A program made the position numbers and the translations under genes. From contig NZ_JAOSZE010000034.1 in assembly GCF_025630775.1 (NCBI RefSeq), positions 1 to 64,000 on the forward strand: a DNA stretch of 64,000 nucleotides. The letters run 5' to 3'. The stretch comes from Actinoplanes sp. KI2 (GTDB taxonomy: Bacteria; Actinomycetota; Actinomycetes; Mycobacteriales; Micromonosporaceae). Under the pieces are notes generated by a model. That model made no database searches, was not told the DNA's origin, and saw only the letters and a list, made by a program, of their open reading frames with translations. Of the stretch, positions 25,745-34,185 are shown piece after piece. How positions within the stretch are numbered: the first letter of the stretch is position 1; every line of letters starts with the position of its first letter.

Positions 25745-26203
25745 GCGGTGATCTCCTCAGTTCCCGATCAGAGGCCGGCTCCGGTGATGTGCCGACGCCA
25801 CCGGATACGGGCGGCCGAGTGCGGGACGGTCAACCGGCGACGGGTACGTCATCGGTCGGTAAGAACTGCGCCCGGCGGCCGCCATCGACGTGGAGCCGAT
25901 CGACGGAGGAGCGGCCTGCCGGGTGACATTCAGTCATCAAGGGCTCGGGCGGGGCCGAAGTCGCGGTAGCACAAGGCGCTTCCTGCGGAGGCAGACAGTC
26001 GATTTGACGGTGGTGGGTCCACCGCTCGGCTCGGTCACGCCGTCCGGCGTTCGATCCGGGTGAGGGCGACGCCGATGAGCTCGCCGCATACCTGACGGCG
26101 ACCGGCCTGATCGTGGTCTGCGGCCTGGCCCCTTCGCCCTGGAACCGTCCGCCGGTGAACCGGAAGGCGTCGTTGAACCGCTCGCGAACGCCGTGGAGCT
26201 GGA
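25745..26203. other. Gene-free strip
   Basis: Between the DUF1996 start and the permease relic there is no supported gene. A short plus frame near 26070-26150 (ELAAYLTATGLIVVCGLA) is protein-like but has no start or extension. Confidence 0.4.
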
Positions 26204-26657
26204 TCAGCCGGAGCTCAACGCCAGCGCTTCAGTAGGTGTGAGGCGGGCCGCCCGGATCGCCGGGTACAGGCCGGCCATCCCGCCGATCAGCAGGGTGGCG
26301 CCGACCGCGCCGCCGCTGGCCCAGACGGGCACGACGGCGGGCCATTCCTGGTAGGCGGAGTATCCGGCCGTCACCGCGATGCCGAGCAGCACCCCACCGA
26401 TCCCGCCGAGCGTGGCGAGCGGGAGCGACTCGACCAGGAACTGCAGGCGGATCTGGCCGCGGGTGGCGCCGAGCGAGCGTCGCAGTCCGATCTCGGCCTT
26501 GCGTTCGAGCACGGAGATCACTGGCCGCCGGGTGGGGGGCCGGGCTGCCGCCGGCCGATGCCACCCCCTTGTGCTCGGCCGGCTTGCCGCACGCGACCAC
26601 CACCAGCGCGAGCGGCAGCATGGCGACCGCCAAACCGAGCCTTACCGTCTTCGTCAT
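26204..26657 (-). pseudogene. Lipoprotein 5' end joined to MacB-like permease 3' end
   Basis: The gene opens properly at 26657 (GGGGAGACAACG then ATG) with a lipoprotein signal (MTKTVRLGLAVAMLPLALVV, lipobox VVAC) and about 48 codons of the mature part. Near 26520 it switches, out of frame, into the last 105 codons of a FtsX/MacB-type ABC permease (VISVLERKAEIGLRRSLGA; LGGIGGVLLGIAVTAGY; AGLYPAIRAARLTPTEALA). In intact actinobacterial loci such a lipoprotein is followed by an adaptor, an ATPase and this permease. An internal deletion appears to have removed everything between. Neither product can work. Confidence 0.75.
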
Positions 26658-26663
26658 CGTTGT

Positions 26664-26701
26664 CTCCCCTGGGTCGCAGTCGGGCCAGTGCAGCAGGGGA
26701 G
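26664..26701. promoter_or_regulatory. Inverted repeat between the divergent relics
   Basis: CTCCCCTG (26664-26671) and CAGGGGAG (26694-26701) are 8-bp inverted repeats in the divergent promoter region; the left arm covers the lipoprotein ribosome site. A likely operator of the lost two-component system. Confidence 0.35.
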
Positions 26702-26779
26702 AGGCAACGGTGCTGTCACCGTGGCTGTAACGGCGGTGTAGTGCGCGGGTCGCAAGACTGCGGGGGCGGGAGGTGCCAG

Positions 26780-27318
26780 GTGCGGGTGTTGCTGATCGAG
26801 GACGAGACGGTGCTGGCCGAGCAGATCGCGGACGGCCTGCGGGACCAGGGCATGGCGGTCGACCTGGCGGCCGACGGCGTCGACGGGCTGCACAAGGCCG
26901 GCGCCAACCGGTACGACGTGGTCATCCTCGATCGGCACCTGCCGCTCGTGCACGGCGACCAGGTGTGCACGGCGCTCGCCACGGGGGACAACGACGCGCG
27001 GATCCTGATGCTCACCGCAGCCGGGGAGGCCGCCGACCGAGTGGCCGGGCTGACCCTCGGCGCCGACGACTACCTGCCCAAACCGTTCGTCTTCGACGAG
27101 CTGGTGCTGCGGGTCCGCGCCCTGGCCCGGCGGGCACACAATGCGCCCCGGTTGCTGCGGCGCGCCGGGCTGAGCTTCGACCGGCCGGAGCCCGTTCGAC
27201 CGGACTGGGCCTGGCAATCGTCCGGTCGATCGTGCGCGCCCACGCCGGGACGGTCGCCGCCGCCCCGAACGACGACGGTAGCCTGACCGTAACCGTGACG
27301 CTGCCGGCGCCGACCTGA
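26780..27318 (+). pseudogene. Response regulator 5' end joined to histidine kinase 3' end
   Basis: A GTG at 26780 behind GGGAGG opens an OmpR-type receiver (VRVLLIEDETVLAEQIADGL; phospho-Asp in VVILDRHLP; Lys in YLPKPF). After about 135 codons, just past LLRRAGLSFD, where the winged-helix domain should begin, the sequence passes near 27190 into another frame coding the last 36 residues of a sensor kinase (TGLGLAIVRSIVRAHAGTV, the G2 box). The DNA-binding domain and nearly all of the kinase are gone. Together with the collapsed permease gene opposite, this was a cell-envelope stress type two-component/ABC locus. Confidence 0.75.
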
Positions 27319-27485
27319 CGCAGGATGCAGGGGCAGCGGGGCGGACATCCGGACCAGTCTCCGGGCTACGAGAGCGGCGGCCGCCGGCCGAATCGGAGGG
27401 TTCCGGCCAAAGGCAATCGTTCCGCGAACGGCTTGCGAGGACACGGCCAGACCTGCCACGGCCGGGATGACACGACGGGGGCTGG

Positions 27486-28175
27486 TCAGCTGAGGCTGCC
27501 GACGCCTTTCGCGATCACGACCACCGAGATCACGAGTGCGGAGGTGGACTCGATACCCATCAGGATCTTCGCGCGGGTCGACAGGGGCATGGTGTCGGTG
27601 GGGCTGAACGCCGAGGAGTTGCTCAACGACACGTACAGATAGTCGACGATGGCCGGCACCCAGTCGCTGATCTTGCTGGAGCCGGCCTGCACCTCGTCGA
27701 TGGTGTCGTGGTCCTCGTCCTGCGGGAACCGGAAGTCCGCGCGAGGGAGTTGATGGCGGGGCAGGTGGGTACGAACGACCGGTCCGCCGCGGTCGAGTTC
27801 CCAGAACGCCAGCCCGTAGACGATCACGTTGGTCAACCAGACCTGGCCGGCGGCGATGAGCAGTTCGACGGCACGGTCGTTGCCGGTCGAGACCAGTTGG
27901 CGCAGCAGCAGGACAAGCGCGGCCGCGTTGGTCACGGCGATCAGCCCGGCCAGGCTGAGGGCGGCCACCCGTTCCCACCGGTTGTCACGGGTCATCCGGC
28001 GTGGGTTCACCGCGATCAGAGCGCCCAGCAGCACCGCCTCCAGCGCCGGGATGGCCAGGCGCGGCCCGAGGATCAGCTGCTCGGGCAGGAGCGCGTACAG
28101 CGCGATCGCCGCGACGACCACCAAAGCGGAGGGCAGTCGTGCCTCGCCGCGCCGTGCTTTGCTTGCCGATGTCAC
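27486..28175 (-). CDS. Integral membrane protein, unknown function
   Basis: A 229-residue protein with about five or six membrane segments (residues 17-35, 40-58, 70-92, 105-125 and a C-terminal helix at 205-226). A polar loop (about 128-180) holds the most specific sequence, WVPAIVDYLYVSLSNSSAFSP, which resembles the pore-side region of small DUF1345/ion-channel-like membrane proteins of actinomycetes. The assignment to a family is tentative. The gene stands alone; strips 27319-27485 and 28176-28386 on its flanks are empty. Confidence 0.7.
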   Translation of the reverse strand: MTSASKARRGEARLPSALVVVAAIALYALLPEQLILGPRLAIPALEAVLLGALIAVNPRRMTRDNRWERVAALSLAGLIAVTNAAALVLLLRQLVSTGNDRAVELLIAAGQVWLTNVIVYGLAFWELDRGGPVVRTHLPRHQLPRADFRFPQDEDHDTIDEVQAGSSKISDWVPAIVDYLYVSLSNSSAFSPTDTMPLSTRAKILMGIESTSALVISVVVIAKGVGSLS

Positions 28176-28386
28176 CGCGACAGCATGCCGCCGGTCGCTG
28201 AGGTGATCAACTCGGCAGCCCTCGACACGCCCGCACGTCCCGGGCAGCCGCCAGTGCCCGGCTTCGCCGAACGCAACACGCCGGTCAGGCCGCCCTTATC
28301 GGAGGCACCCTGCGTATAGCTTGATTTAAGTATTAGGGGTGTGCGCCGATGCCGCTACGGCCCCTTGATGGCCGGGCCGGGCCTGA

Positions 28387-28758
28387 TCACTGAACCGATT
28401 CAGTCTCCTCCTTGCTGTGCCAGTAGCACTGGGCGGACGAATGCCGGCCGGGATGTCCGTCAAATAGCGTGCAATCCTTGTCGTCCCGGCTGGTGGTGTC
28501 CAGCGACCGATGCACCGGGCACCAGGTGTACGGGTTGATCTCGGAAGCGCTGAGCGTCCATTGGACCCACCAAGTCGTCGCCTCCACTTGCTGGCCGAGC
28601 GCGGCGTGTGAACCCTCATGACCCCGTTCGAGCTCGCAGCTGAGCTCTGACTGGACGCTCGGCGCCGCCGCGGGGAGCCTGTCGAAAAAGGCCAGTTGGG
28701 CGGCATCGAGCGTGATACGGGCCGGACAGGTCAGCAGTTCCCCGGAATCTATCGACAT
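28387..28758 (-). CDS. Small Cys/His protein with two CxxxxGHxGxH motifs
   Basis: A 123-residue cytosolic protein. The motif C-x4-G-H-x-G-x-H occurs twice with identical spacing: CELERGHEGSH (C41, H47, H51) and CTLFDGHPGRH (C96, H102, H106). Each is followed by a Trp-containing segment (TTWWVQW; QCYWHS), and further Cys lie at 11, 80 and 111. The arrangement suggests two zinc-binding units. No named family is recognised. A coding-like relic ends 38 nt upstream on the same strand. Confidence 0.6.
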   Translation of the reverse strand: MSIDSGELLTCPARITLDAAQLAFFDRLPAAAPSVQSELSCELERGHEGSHAALGQQVEATTWWVQWTLSASEINPYTWCPVHRSLDTTSRDDKDCTLFDGHPGRHSSAQCYWHSKEETESVQ

Positions 28759-28795
28759 GCCGCCATGTTGCCCGGTCCGGCCGTCACCTACACCG

Positions 28796-28966
28796 TCACT
28801 GAACCGGTTTTTCGATATGTCGGTTCCGGCAATCGCCGAGCACGATGTCCTTGATCAGTTGTCCGTATCTGTCGATCAGGAACACGTGCCCGCCGCCCTT
28901 GCCCGGGGCGCGGTCGTACCCGCCGAGGGGCGACGGACAATCTCGTCCGTGCTGGAACGCGCCTGA
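28796..28966 (-). pseudogene. C-terminal gene fragment upstream of the Cys/His gene
   Basis: On the minus strand a frame ending at the TGA 28796-28798 reads GGYDRAPGKGGGHVFLIDRY, then GQLIKDIVLGDCRNRHI. It is protein-like but no start is visible, and the region upstream becomes the MFS leader. Probably the 3' end of a lost gene of unknown function. Confidence 0.35.
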
Positions 28967-29024
28967 CCCGCGCTCAGCGGACGACGGTCACGGCGCACTT
29001 CGCGTACGCGGCGAAGGGGTCGCC

Positions 29025-30914
29025 ATGACCACCACGACATCCCCGCTCGCCGCTGACCCCGGCCAGGTGGAACGCAAGCCGCTGATGTCCGGCGGCGCGA
29101 TCCTGATGATGAACCTCGGGTTCTTCGGGGTGCAGTTCAGCTTCGGCCTCACCCAGTCGGCCGTGAACCCGCTGTTCCTGCTGATCGGGGCCACCCCCGA
29201 CCAGCTCCCGATCCTCAATCTGGCCGGCCCGGTCACCGGCCTGATCATCCAGCCGCTGATCGGCGCGATCAGCGACCGCACCTGGAGTCCGCGCTGGGGC
29301 CGCCGGCGGCCGTTCGTGACCGCGGGCGCGATCCTCTGCGCGATCATCCTGTTCGCGTTCCCATTCGTCGGCGTCCTCTGGCTCGGCGTGATCTGCTTCT
29401 GGCTGCTCGACGCCGGCAACAACACCTCGATGGAGCCGTACCGGGCGTTCATCTCCGACCGGCTGCCCAAGTCACAGCTCGCCCGCGGCTTCCTGACCCA
29501 GAGCATGTTCACCGGGGCGGGCGCGGTGCTGGCCAACATCTCGCTCTTCCTGCTGCAGAAGGTCTCGGCGCTGGAGAAGACGGCGGGCAACGGCGTCCCG
29601 TACTGGAGGTATGTCTGCTTCATGATCGGCACGGTCTGCATCCTGCTGACGGTGCTCACCGCGATGGCGCGCACCAAGGAGCGCACGCCGTCCGACGAGG
29701 AACTCGCCGAGATGCGGGCGCAGCCGAAGACCGTCGGCAACTTCGTCCGCGACATCGCCGACGCGGTCCGGACCATGCCGGTGGCCATGCACAAGATCGG
29801 TGTGGTCTTCCTCTTCCAGTGGTACGCGATGTTCATCTACTGGCAGTTCCTGGCGGTCAGCCTCGGCGAGACCGTCTTCCACGCGAACCCGGAGCAGGGC
29901 GGCCCGGCCTGGGACCAGGCGATCGCGTGGAGTGGCCTGATGAACGGCACCTACAACTTCGTCACGATGATCTCGGCGCTGTTCCTGGTCGGCTTCGCCC
30001 GCCGGATCGGGGCCAAACGGGTGCACGCCATCGCGCTCGGCCTGGCCGCCGTGGCGCTGATCTGGCTGGCCCACATCAGCAACCAGTACGTAGCGCTGGT
30101 TTCGATGATCGGGCTGGGCATCTTCTGGGCGAGCGCGGTCGGCATCCCGTACCTGATGGTGGCCAGCATGGTCCCGGCCAAGCGGACCGGTGTCTACATG
30201 GGCATCCTGAACATGATGATCGTCGTGCCGATGCTGATCGAGACGGTCACGTTCGGCTGGATCTTCAAGCACTTCCTCAGCGGCAAGGGCTCGAACGCCA
30301 TCCTGGTGGCCGGCGCGCTGATGGCGATCGGCGCCGTCGCGATGCTTTGGGTCAACCCGCCCGACGAGGCCGACGAGTCGCCGATCGTGCCGCTCGGCGC
30401 GAAGCGCAGCATCAGCGTGTACGACCGGGTCGTGGTCGGTTCCGACGGCACCCCCACCAGCCTGTACGCCGTGGACCGCGCCGCCGAGGTAGCGCAGGCC
30501 GCCCAGGCCAAGCTGGTCGTGGTCACCGCCTACCGGGACGCCGGCGACGTTCCGGCCGAGCCCGTCTCCGGCGCCCACCGGGAGATCTTCGGCGCGCCGG
30601 CCGCCCGCCACGCCCTCGAAAAGTCGGTCACCGGGCTGACCCGGGAGCGGGCCCGGTACATCGAGCAGCGCCTGGTGGCCGGCGACCCGGCGCAGGCACT
30701 GCTGGACACCGTCGGCGCCAACCCGGCCAACCTCATCGTCGTGGGTAACCGCGGACTGGGTGCCAGCGAGGGACAGATGCTGGGCTCGGTGCCGGCCGGC
30801 GTCGTACGCAATGCGGTTTGTGATGTTCTGGTGGTGCAGACGTCCGCTTTGGACGAGGAGCGCCTGTTCGCGGCGGCCGAAACGGCGGAGAGCCCACCCG
30901 CCGAGACGACCTAG
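29025..30914 (+). CDS. MFS (GPH/SLC45-like) transporter fused to a UspA domain
   Basis: A 629-residue fusion. Residues 15-450 form 12 membrane segments of the glycoside-pentoside-hexuronide/sucrose symporter type (QPLIGAISDRTWSPRWGRRR; DAGNNTSMEPYRAFISD; IPYLMVASMVPAKRTGVYMG). From about residue 465 a cytosolic universal stress domain follows (VVVGSDGTPTSLYAVDRAAE) with the ATP-binding G-2x-G-9x-GS element (VGNRGLGASEGQMLGS). The ATG at 29025 has AAGGGG upstream. Predicted role: proton-driven sugar or glycoside uptake gated by nucleotide binding. The gene is followed by an APC permease on the same strand. Confidence 0.88.
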   Translation: MTTTTSPLAADPGQVERKPLMSGGAILMMNLGFFGVQFSFGLTQSAVNPLFLLIGATPDQLPILNLAGPVTGLIIQPLIGAISDRTWSPRWGRRRPFVTAGAILCAIILFAFPFVGVLWLGVICFWLLDAGNNTSMEPYRAFISDRLPKSQLARGFLTQSMFTGAGAVLANISLFLLQKVSALEKTAGNGVPYWRYVCFMIGTVCILLTVLTAMARTKERTPSDEELAEMRAQPKTVGNFVRDIADAVRTMPVAMHKIGVVFLFQWYAMFIYWQFLAVSLGETVFHANPEQGGPAWDQAIAWSGLMNGTYNFVTMISALFLVGFARRIGAKRVHAIALGLAAVALIWLAHISNQYVALVSMIGLGIFWASAVGIPYLMVASMVPAKRTGVYMGILNMMIVVPMLIETVTFGWIFKHFLSGKGSNAILVAGALMAIGAVAMLWVNPPDEADESPIVPLGAKRSISVYDRVVVGSDGTPTSLYAVDRAAEVAQAAQAKLVVVTAYRDAGDVPAEPVSGAHREIFGAPAARHALEKSVTGLTRERARYIEQRLVAGDPAQALLDTVGANPANLIVVGNRGLGASEGQMLGSVPAGVVRNAVCDVLVVQTSALDEERLFAAAETAESPPAETT

Positions 30915-31020
30915 GTTGCCCGCGGGCCGCCAAGGTGATGTCGGGCATGCTGACGCGCACCGGTTCTACCGATGATTGATCGATTGGCGCCGTGGTTCGC
31001 GGTGGAGTAGATCGATAGTC

Positions 31021-32433
31021 ATGAACATGCGGTCGGAGCTTTTCCGGCGTAAGCCGGTCGAGGACATCACGGACGAGGGCGGCTCGGGCCTCCAGCGGTC
31101 GCTGGGTCTGTTCCAGCTGACCGCGATCGGCGTCGGCGGCATCATCGGCGCCGGCATCTTCGCGCTCGCCGGGGCGGTCGCCAACAAGACGGCCGGTCCC
31201 GCCGTCGTCATCTCGTTCCTGATAGCGGGGGTGGCCTCCGCTTGCGCGGCCCTGTCGTACGCCGAGTTCGCCGGCCTGATCCCCCGGGCCGGCTCGGCCT
31301 ATACGTACGGCTACGCGGTGCTCGGCGAGGTCGTCGGCTGGTTCATCGGGTGGGATCTGCTCCTCGAGTACACCGCAATCGTTTCGGTGGTGGCCATCGG
31401 CATCTCCGGTTACTTCTCGTTCCTGCTCGACGACCTCGGCGCGCACCTGCCGAGCTGGATGCTGGGCGCCCCCGGCACCGGCGAGGGGCACGTGGTCGAC
31501 CTGTTCGCGGTCGCGTTGTGCCTGCTCATCGCGTACCTGTTGAATCGAGGCATTCGCACCGCGGCCCGGACCGAGACGGTGGTGGTCGCCATCAAGGTGG
31601 TGGTCGTGCTGGTGGTGATCGTGGTGGGCGCGTTCTACATCGACACCGCCAACTACACGCCGTTCTTCCCGTTCGGCGTCGGTGGCGCGATCACCGGCGC
31701 GGCCACGGTGTTCTTCGCCGTCTTCGGCTACGACGCGATGAGCACCGCTGCCGAGGAGTCGCGCGACGCCCGGCGGCACATGCCCAAGGCGATCATCTAC
31801 TCGCTGGTCATCTCGATGATTCTGTACGTGCTGGCCTGCCTGGTGCTCACCGGCATGCAGAACTACACCGAGATCGATCCGGAGAGCGGCTTCTCGTCCG
31901 CGTTCGCCGCCGTCGGGTTGTCCGGCCTTGCCGACGTCATCGCGGTCGGCGCGATCATCGGCATCCTCACCGTGATGTTCACGTTCATGCTCGGCGTGAC
32001 CCGGGTCTGGTACTCGATGAGCCGCGACGGCCTGCTGCCATCCTGGTTCTCCCGGCTGCACCCGACCCGGCAGGTGCCGTCCCGGGTGACCTGGATCGCC
32101 GGCGTGGCCTCCGCGATCATCGCCGGCTTCCTGCCGATCGAGGAGGCCGCCGAGCTTACCAACATCGGCATCCTGCTCGCCTTCGTCGTTGTCTGCATCG
32201 CCGTCATCGTGCTCCGCTACCGCCGCCCCGACCTGCCTCGCGCGTTCCGGCTGCCGGCCATGCCGGTGGTCCCGGCGATCGGCGTGATCTTCTCGCTCTG
32301 GCTGATCACGTTTCTCTCCCCGATTACCTGGCTTCGCTTTGCCGTCTGGTTCGTGATCGGCATTTTCGTGTACGGGTTCTACGGCCGCCGCCACTCGGCC
32401 CTGGCCGGAGAGCGCGGATCCCCAGGTCGCTGA
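31021..32433 (+). CDS. APC-family amino acid permease (cationic type)
   Basis: A 470-residue transporter with about 12 membrane segments. The APC/CAT signature is clear: LTAIGVGGIIGAGIFALAGA in helix 1, SYAEFAGLIPRAGSAYTYGY in helix 3, FFAVFGYDAMSTAAEES in helix 6, and a final helix pair with FLSPITWLRFAVWF. Substrate is probably lysine, arginine or a similar amino acid. Two Met codons (31021 and 31027) are possible; neither has a Shine-Dalgarno site, and TAGATC lies 7 nt before the first, so a leaderless mRNA is possible. Confidence 0.88.
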   Translation: MNMRSELFRRKPVEDITDEGGSGLQRSLGLFQLTAIGVGGIIGAGIFALAGAVANKTAGPAVVISFLIAGVASACAALSYAEFAGLIPRAGSAYTYGYAVLGEVVGWFIGWDLLLEYTAIVSVVAIGISGYFSFLLDDLGAHLPSWMLGAPGTGEGHVVDLFAVALCLLIAYLLNRGIRTAARTETVVVAIKVVVVLVVIVVGAFYIDTANYTPFFPFGVGGAITGAATVFFAVFGYDAMSTAAEESRDARRHMPKAIIYSLVISMILYVLACLVLTGMQNYTEIDPESGFSSAFAAVGLSGLADVIAVGAIIGILTVMFTFMLGVTRVWYSMSRDGLLPSWFSRLHPTRQVPSRVTWIAGVASAIIAGFLPIEEAAELTNIGILLAFVVVCIAVIVLRYRRPDLPRAFRLPAMPVVPAIGVIFSLWLITFLSPITWLRFAVWFVIGIFVYGFYGRRHSALAGERGSPGR

Positions 32434-32557
32434 CCCGGCGCGACCCCGCTGGACCGCTGGCTTCAGCGTGCCCCCAAGTCGTCCGTTCGGCCGTGTGGCC
32501 GGTCGTAGGCGCTGGTGGGCCACGGTTGATCGGCGGCTCGCCGGGTATTGGGCAGCT

Positions 32558-33472
32558 GTGCTGGTGATCGACCTTCCCGACCTGCCGCTGCCTGGAAACG
32601 GCGCCACCGCCGAACGGCTGCGCGGGCTCGCGGCGCTGGGTCGTGCCGACCTTGTCGCGTGCCGCCTCGCGGAGGGACATGCGGACGCGGTCGCGATCCG
32701 CGCCGAGCTCGGCGATCTCGGCCGGAATGACGCAGCTGCCGAGCGCTGGGGAGTCTGGGCGGCGGCCCCATCGTCCGTCACTGCCGAGCGCGCCGGGGCC
32801 GGCTGGCAGCTTACCGGCGACCGGCCCTGGTGCTCCGGCGCGGAGTGGTGCACCCACGCCCTGGTCACCGCATCCGCCGAGGACGGGATCCGATTGTTCG
32901 CCGTACGCAACGCGCCGCCGTCCGCGCGGCCGATCGAGGGCACCTGGCCGGCGATCGGCATGGCCGGCAGCGACAGCCGCACGGTCCGCTTCACCGACGC
33001 GCCCGCCCGGCCGGTCGGCGGTCCTGGCGCGTACGTGGATCGGCCCGGATTCTGGCACGGCGGCGTCGGCGTCGCCGCATGCTGGTTCGGCGGCGCGCTG
33101 GGCGTCGCCGACACGCTGTTCACCGCGGCTCGCCGCAAAGATCTCGGCGCGCACGCCCTCGCCCATCTCGGTGCGGTCGAGGTGGCCCTGGGCGCGGCGC
33201 GGGCGGTGCTGGCGGAGGCGGCGGCACGCATCGACGCCGATCCGAAAGCCGACGCGGACCGCCTTGCCCTGCGGGTACGGGCCACCGTCGAGCAGGCGGC
33301 GACGGAGGTCATCGACCGGGTCGGCCGGGCGCTGGGCGCCGGTCCGCTGTGCCGGAACCCCGAGCATGCTCGGCGAGTCAGCGATTTGACCGTCTACTTG
33401 CGGCAGAGCCACGCCGAGGGTGACCTCGAGCAGCTCGGCCGGCTGGTCGTGCAGGAGGATCTGCCATGGTGA
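32558..33472 (+). CDS. Acyl-CoA dehydrogenase-like flavoprotein
   Basis: About 305 residues from the GTG at 32558. It is short for an acyl-CoA dehydrogenase: the N-terminal helical domain is reduced (LDLPLPGNGATAERLRGLAA; LAEGHADAVAIRAELG), the beta domain (WGVWAAAPSSVTAERAGAGW; GDRPWCSGA) and the C-terminal helical bundle remain. This compact form occurs beside PIG-L deacetylase, NodS-like methyltransferase and glycosyltransferase genes in actinomycetes, and that order is kept here. Its 3' end overlaps the deacetylase start by 7 bp. Start is uncertain; some N-terminal residues may be missing. Confidence 0.75.
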   Translation: MLVIDLPDLPLPGNGATAERLRGLAALGRADLVACRLAEGHADAVAIRAELGDLGRNDAAAERWGVWAAAPSSVTAERAGAGWQLTGDRPWCSGAEWCTHALVTASAEDGIRLFAVRNAPPSARPIEGTWPAIGMAGSDSRTVRFTDAPARPVGGPGAYVDRPGFWHGGVGVAACWFGGALGVADTLFTAARRKDLGAHALAHLGAVEVALGAARAVLAEAAARIDADPKADADRLALRVRATVEQAATEVIDRVGRALGAGPLCRNPEHARRVSDLTVYLRQSHAEGDLEQLGRLVVQEDLPW

Positions 33473-34185
33473 GGCCGATCGTCGGCGACGGGACCCGCGA
33501 ACGGGACTGGCAGGCGTGGCGGGCGATGGCGCAGTGGCCGTCGCTCCCGCTCGACCCGCCGAGCCCGCCGCTGGTGGTGGCGCCGCATCCGGACGATGAG
33601 ATCCTCGGTGTCGCCGGGCTGATGGCGATGCTGGGCGAGGTCGACCTGGTCGCCGTGACCGACGGGGAGGCCTCTCATCCGGGCTCGATCATCCATACCC
33701 CGGACGAACTGGCCGCGATCCGGCGCGCCGAGACCGGCGAGGCCATGCGCCGGCTCGGGCTCGACACGACCATCTATCGGCTCGGCCACCCCGACGGCGG
33801 CATCGACGAGGACACCCTCGCCGGTCAACTGGCCGGATTGCTCGCGCCCGGCCGCTGGTGCCTGGCCACCTGGCGGGGCGACGGCCATCCCGACCACGAG
33901 GCAGTCGGGCGGGCCGCGGCGGCGGCCTGCGCCGAGACAGGAGCGCGGCTGTTCGAGTATCCGATCTGGGCGTGGCACTGGGCCCGTCCCGATGATCCGG
34001 ACGTGCCGTGGCGGCAGGCCCGTCGGGTAGACCTGACGCCGCGCGCGCAAGCGGCCAAGGCGGCGGCGATAGGCGCTTTCCCGAGCCAGACCGCGCCGCT
34101 CGGGCCGGCCGAGGCCGACGCCGCGATCCTGCCGCCGCACGTGCTCGCCCGCTTCGCTCGCCCGTTCGAGGTGATCTTCGAGTGA
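33466..34185 (+). CDS. PIG-L (LmbE-like) deacetylase
   Basis: A 239-residue zinc-dependent N-deacetylase. The family motifs are intact: VVAPHPDDEILGVAG (metal ligands His and Asp, catalytic Asp) and GDGHPDHEAVGRA with the third His. TDGEASHPG lies between. Such enzymes remove N-acetyl groups from GlcNAc-type sugars in small molecules or glycolipids. It starts within the end of the acyl-CoA dehydrogenase gene and its TGA overlaps the next GTG, so the three genes are translationally coupled. Confidence 0.9.
   Translation: MVRPIVGDGTRERDWQAWRAMAQWPSLPLDPPSPPLVVAPHPDDEILGVAGLMAMLGEVDLVAVTDGEASHPGSIIHTPDELAAIRRAETGEAMRRLGLDTTIYRLGHPDGGIDEDTLAGQLAGLLAPGRWCLATWRGDGHPDHEAVGRAAAAACAETGARLFEYPIWAWHWARPDDPDVPWRQARRVDLTPRAQAAKAAAIGAFPSQTAPLGPAEADAAILPPHVLARFARPFEVIFE

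Noticed and set aside
30733..33312. Long minus-strand open frame of 859 codons
   Set aside because: Runs opposite the MFS end, the APC permease and the acyl-CoA dehydrogenase; low-complexity His/Asp/Arg composition and no homology seen.
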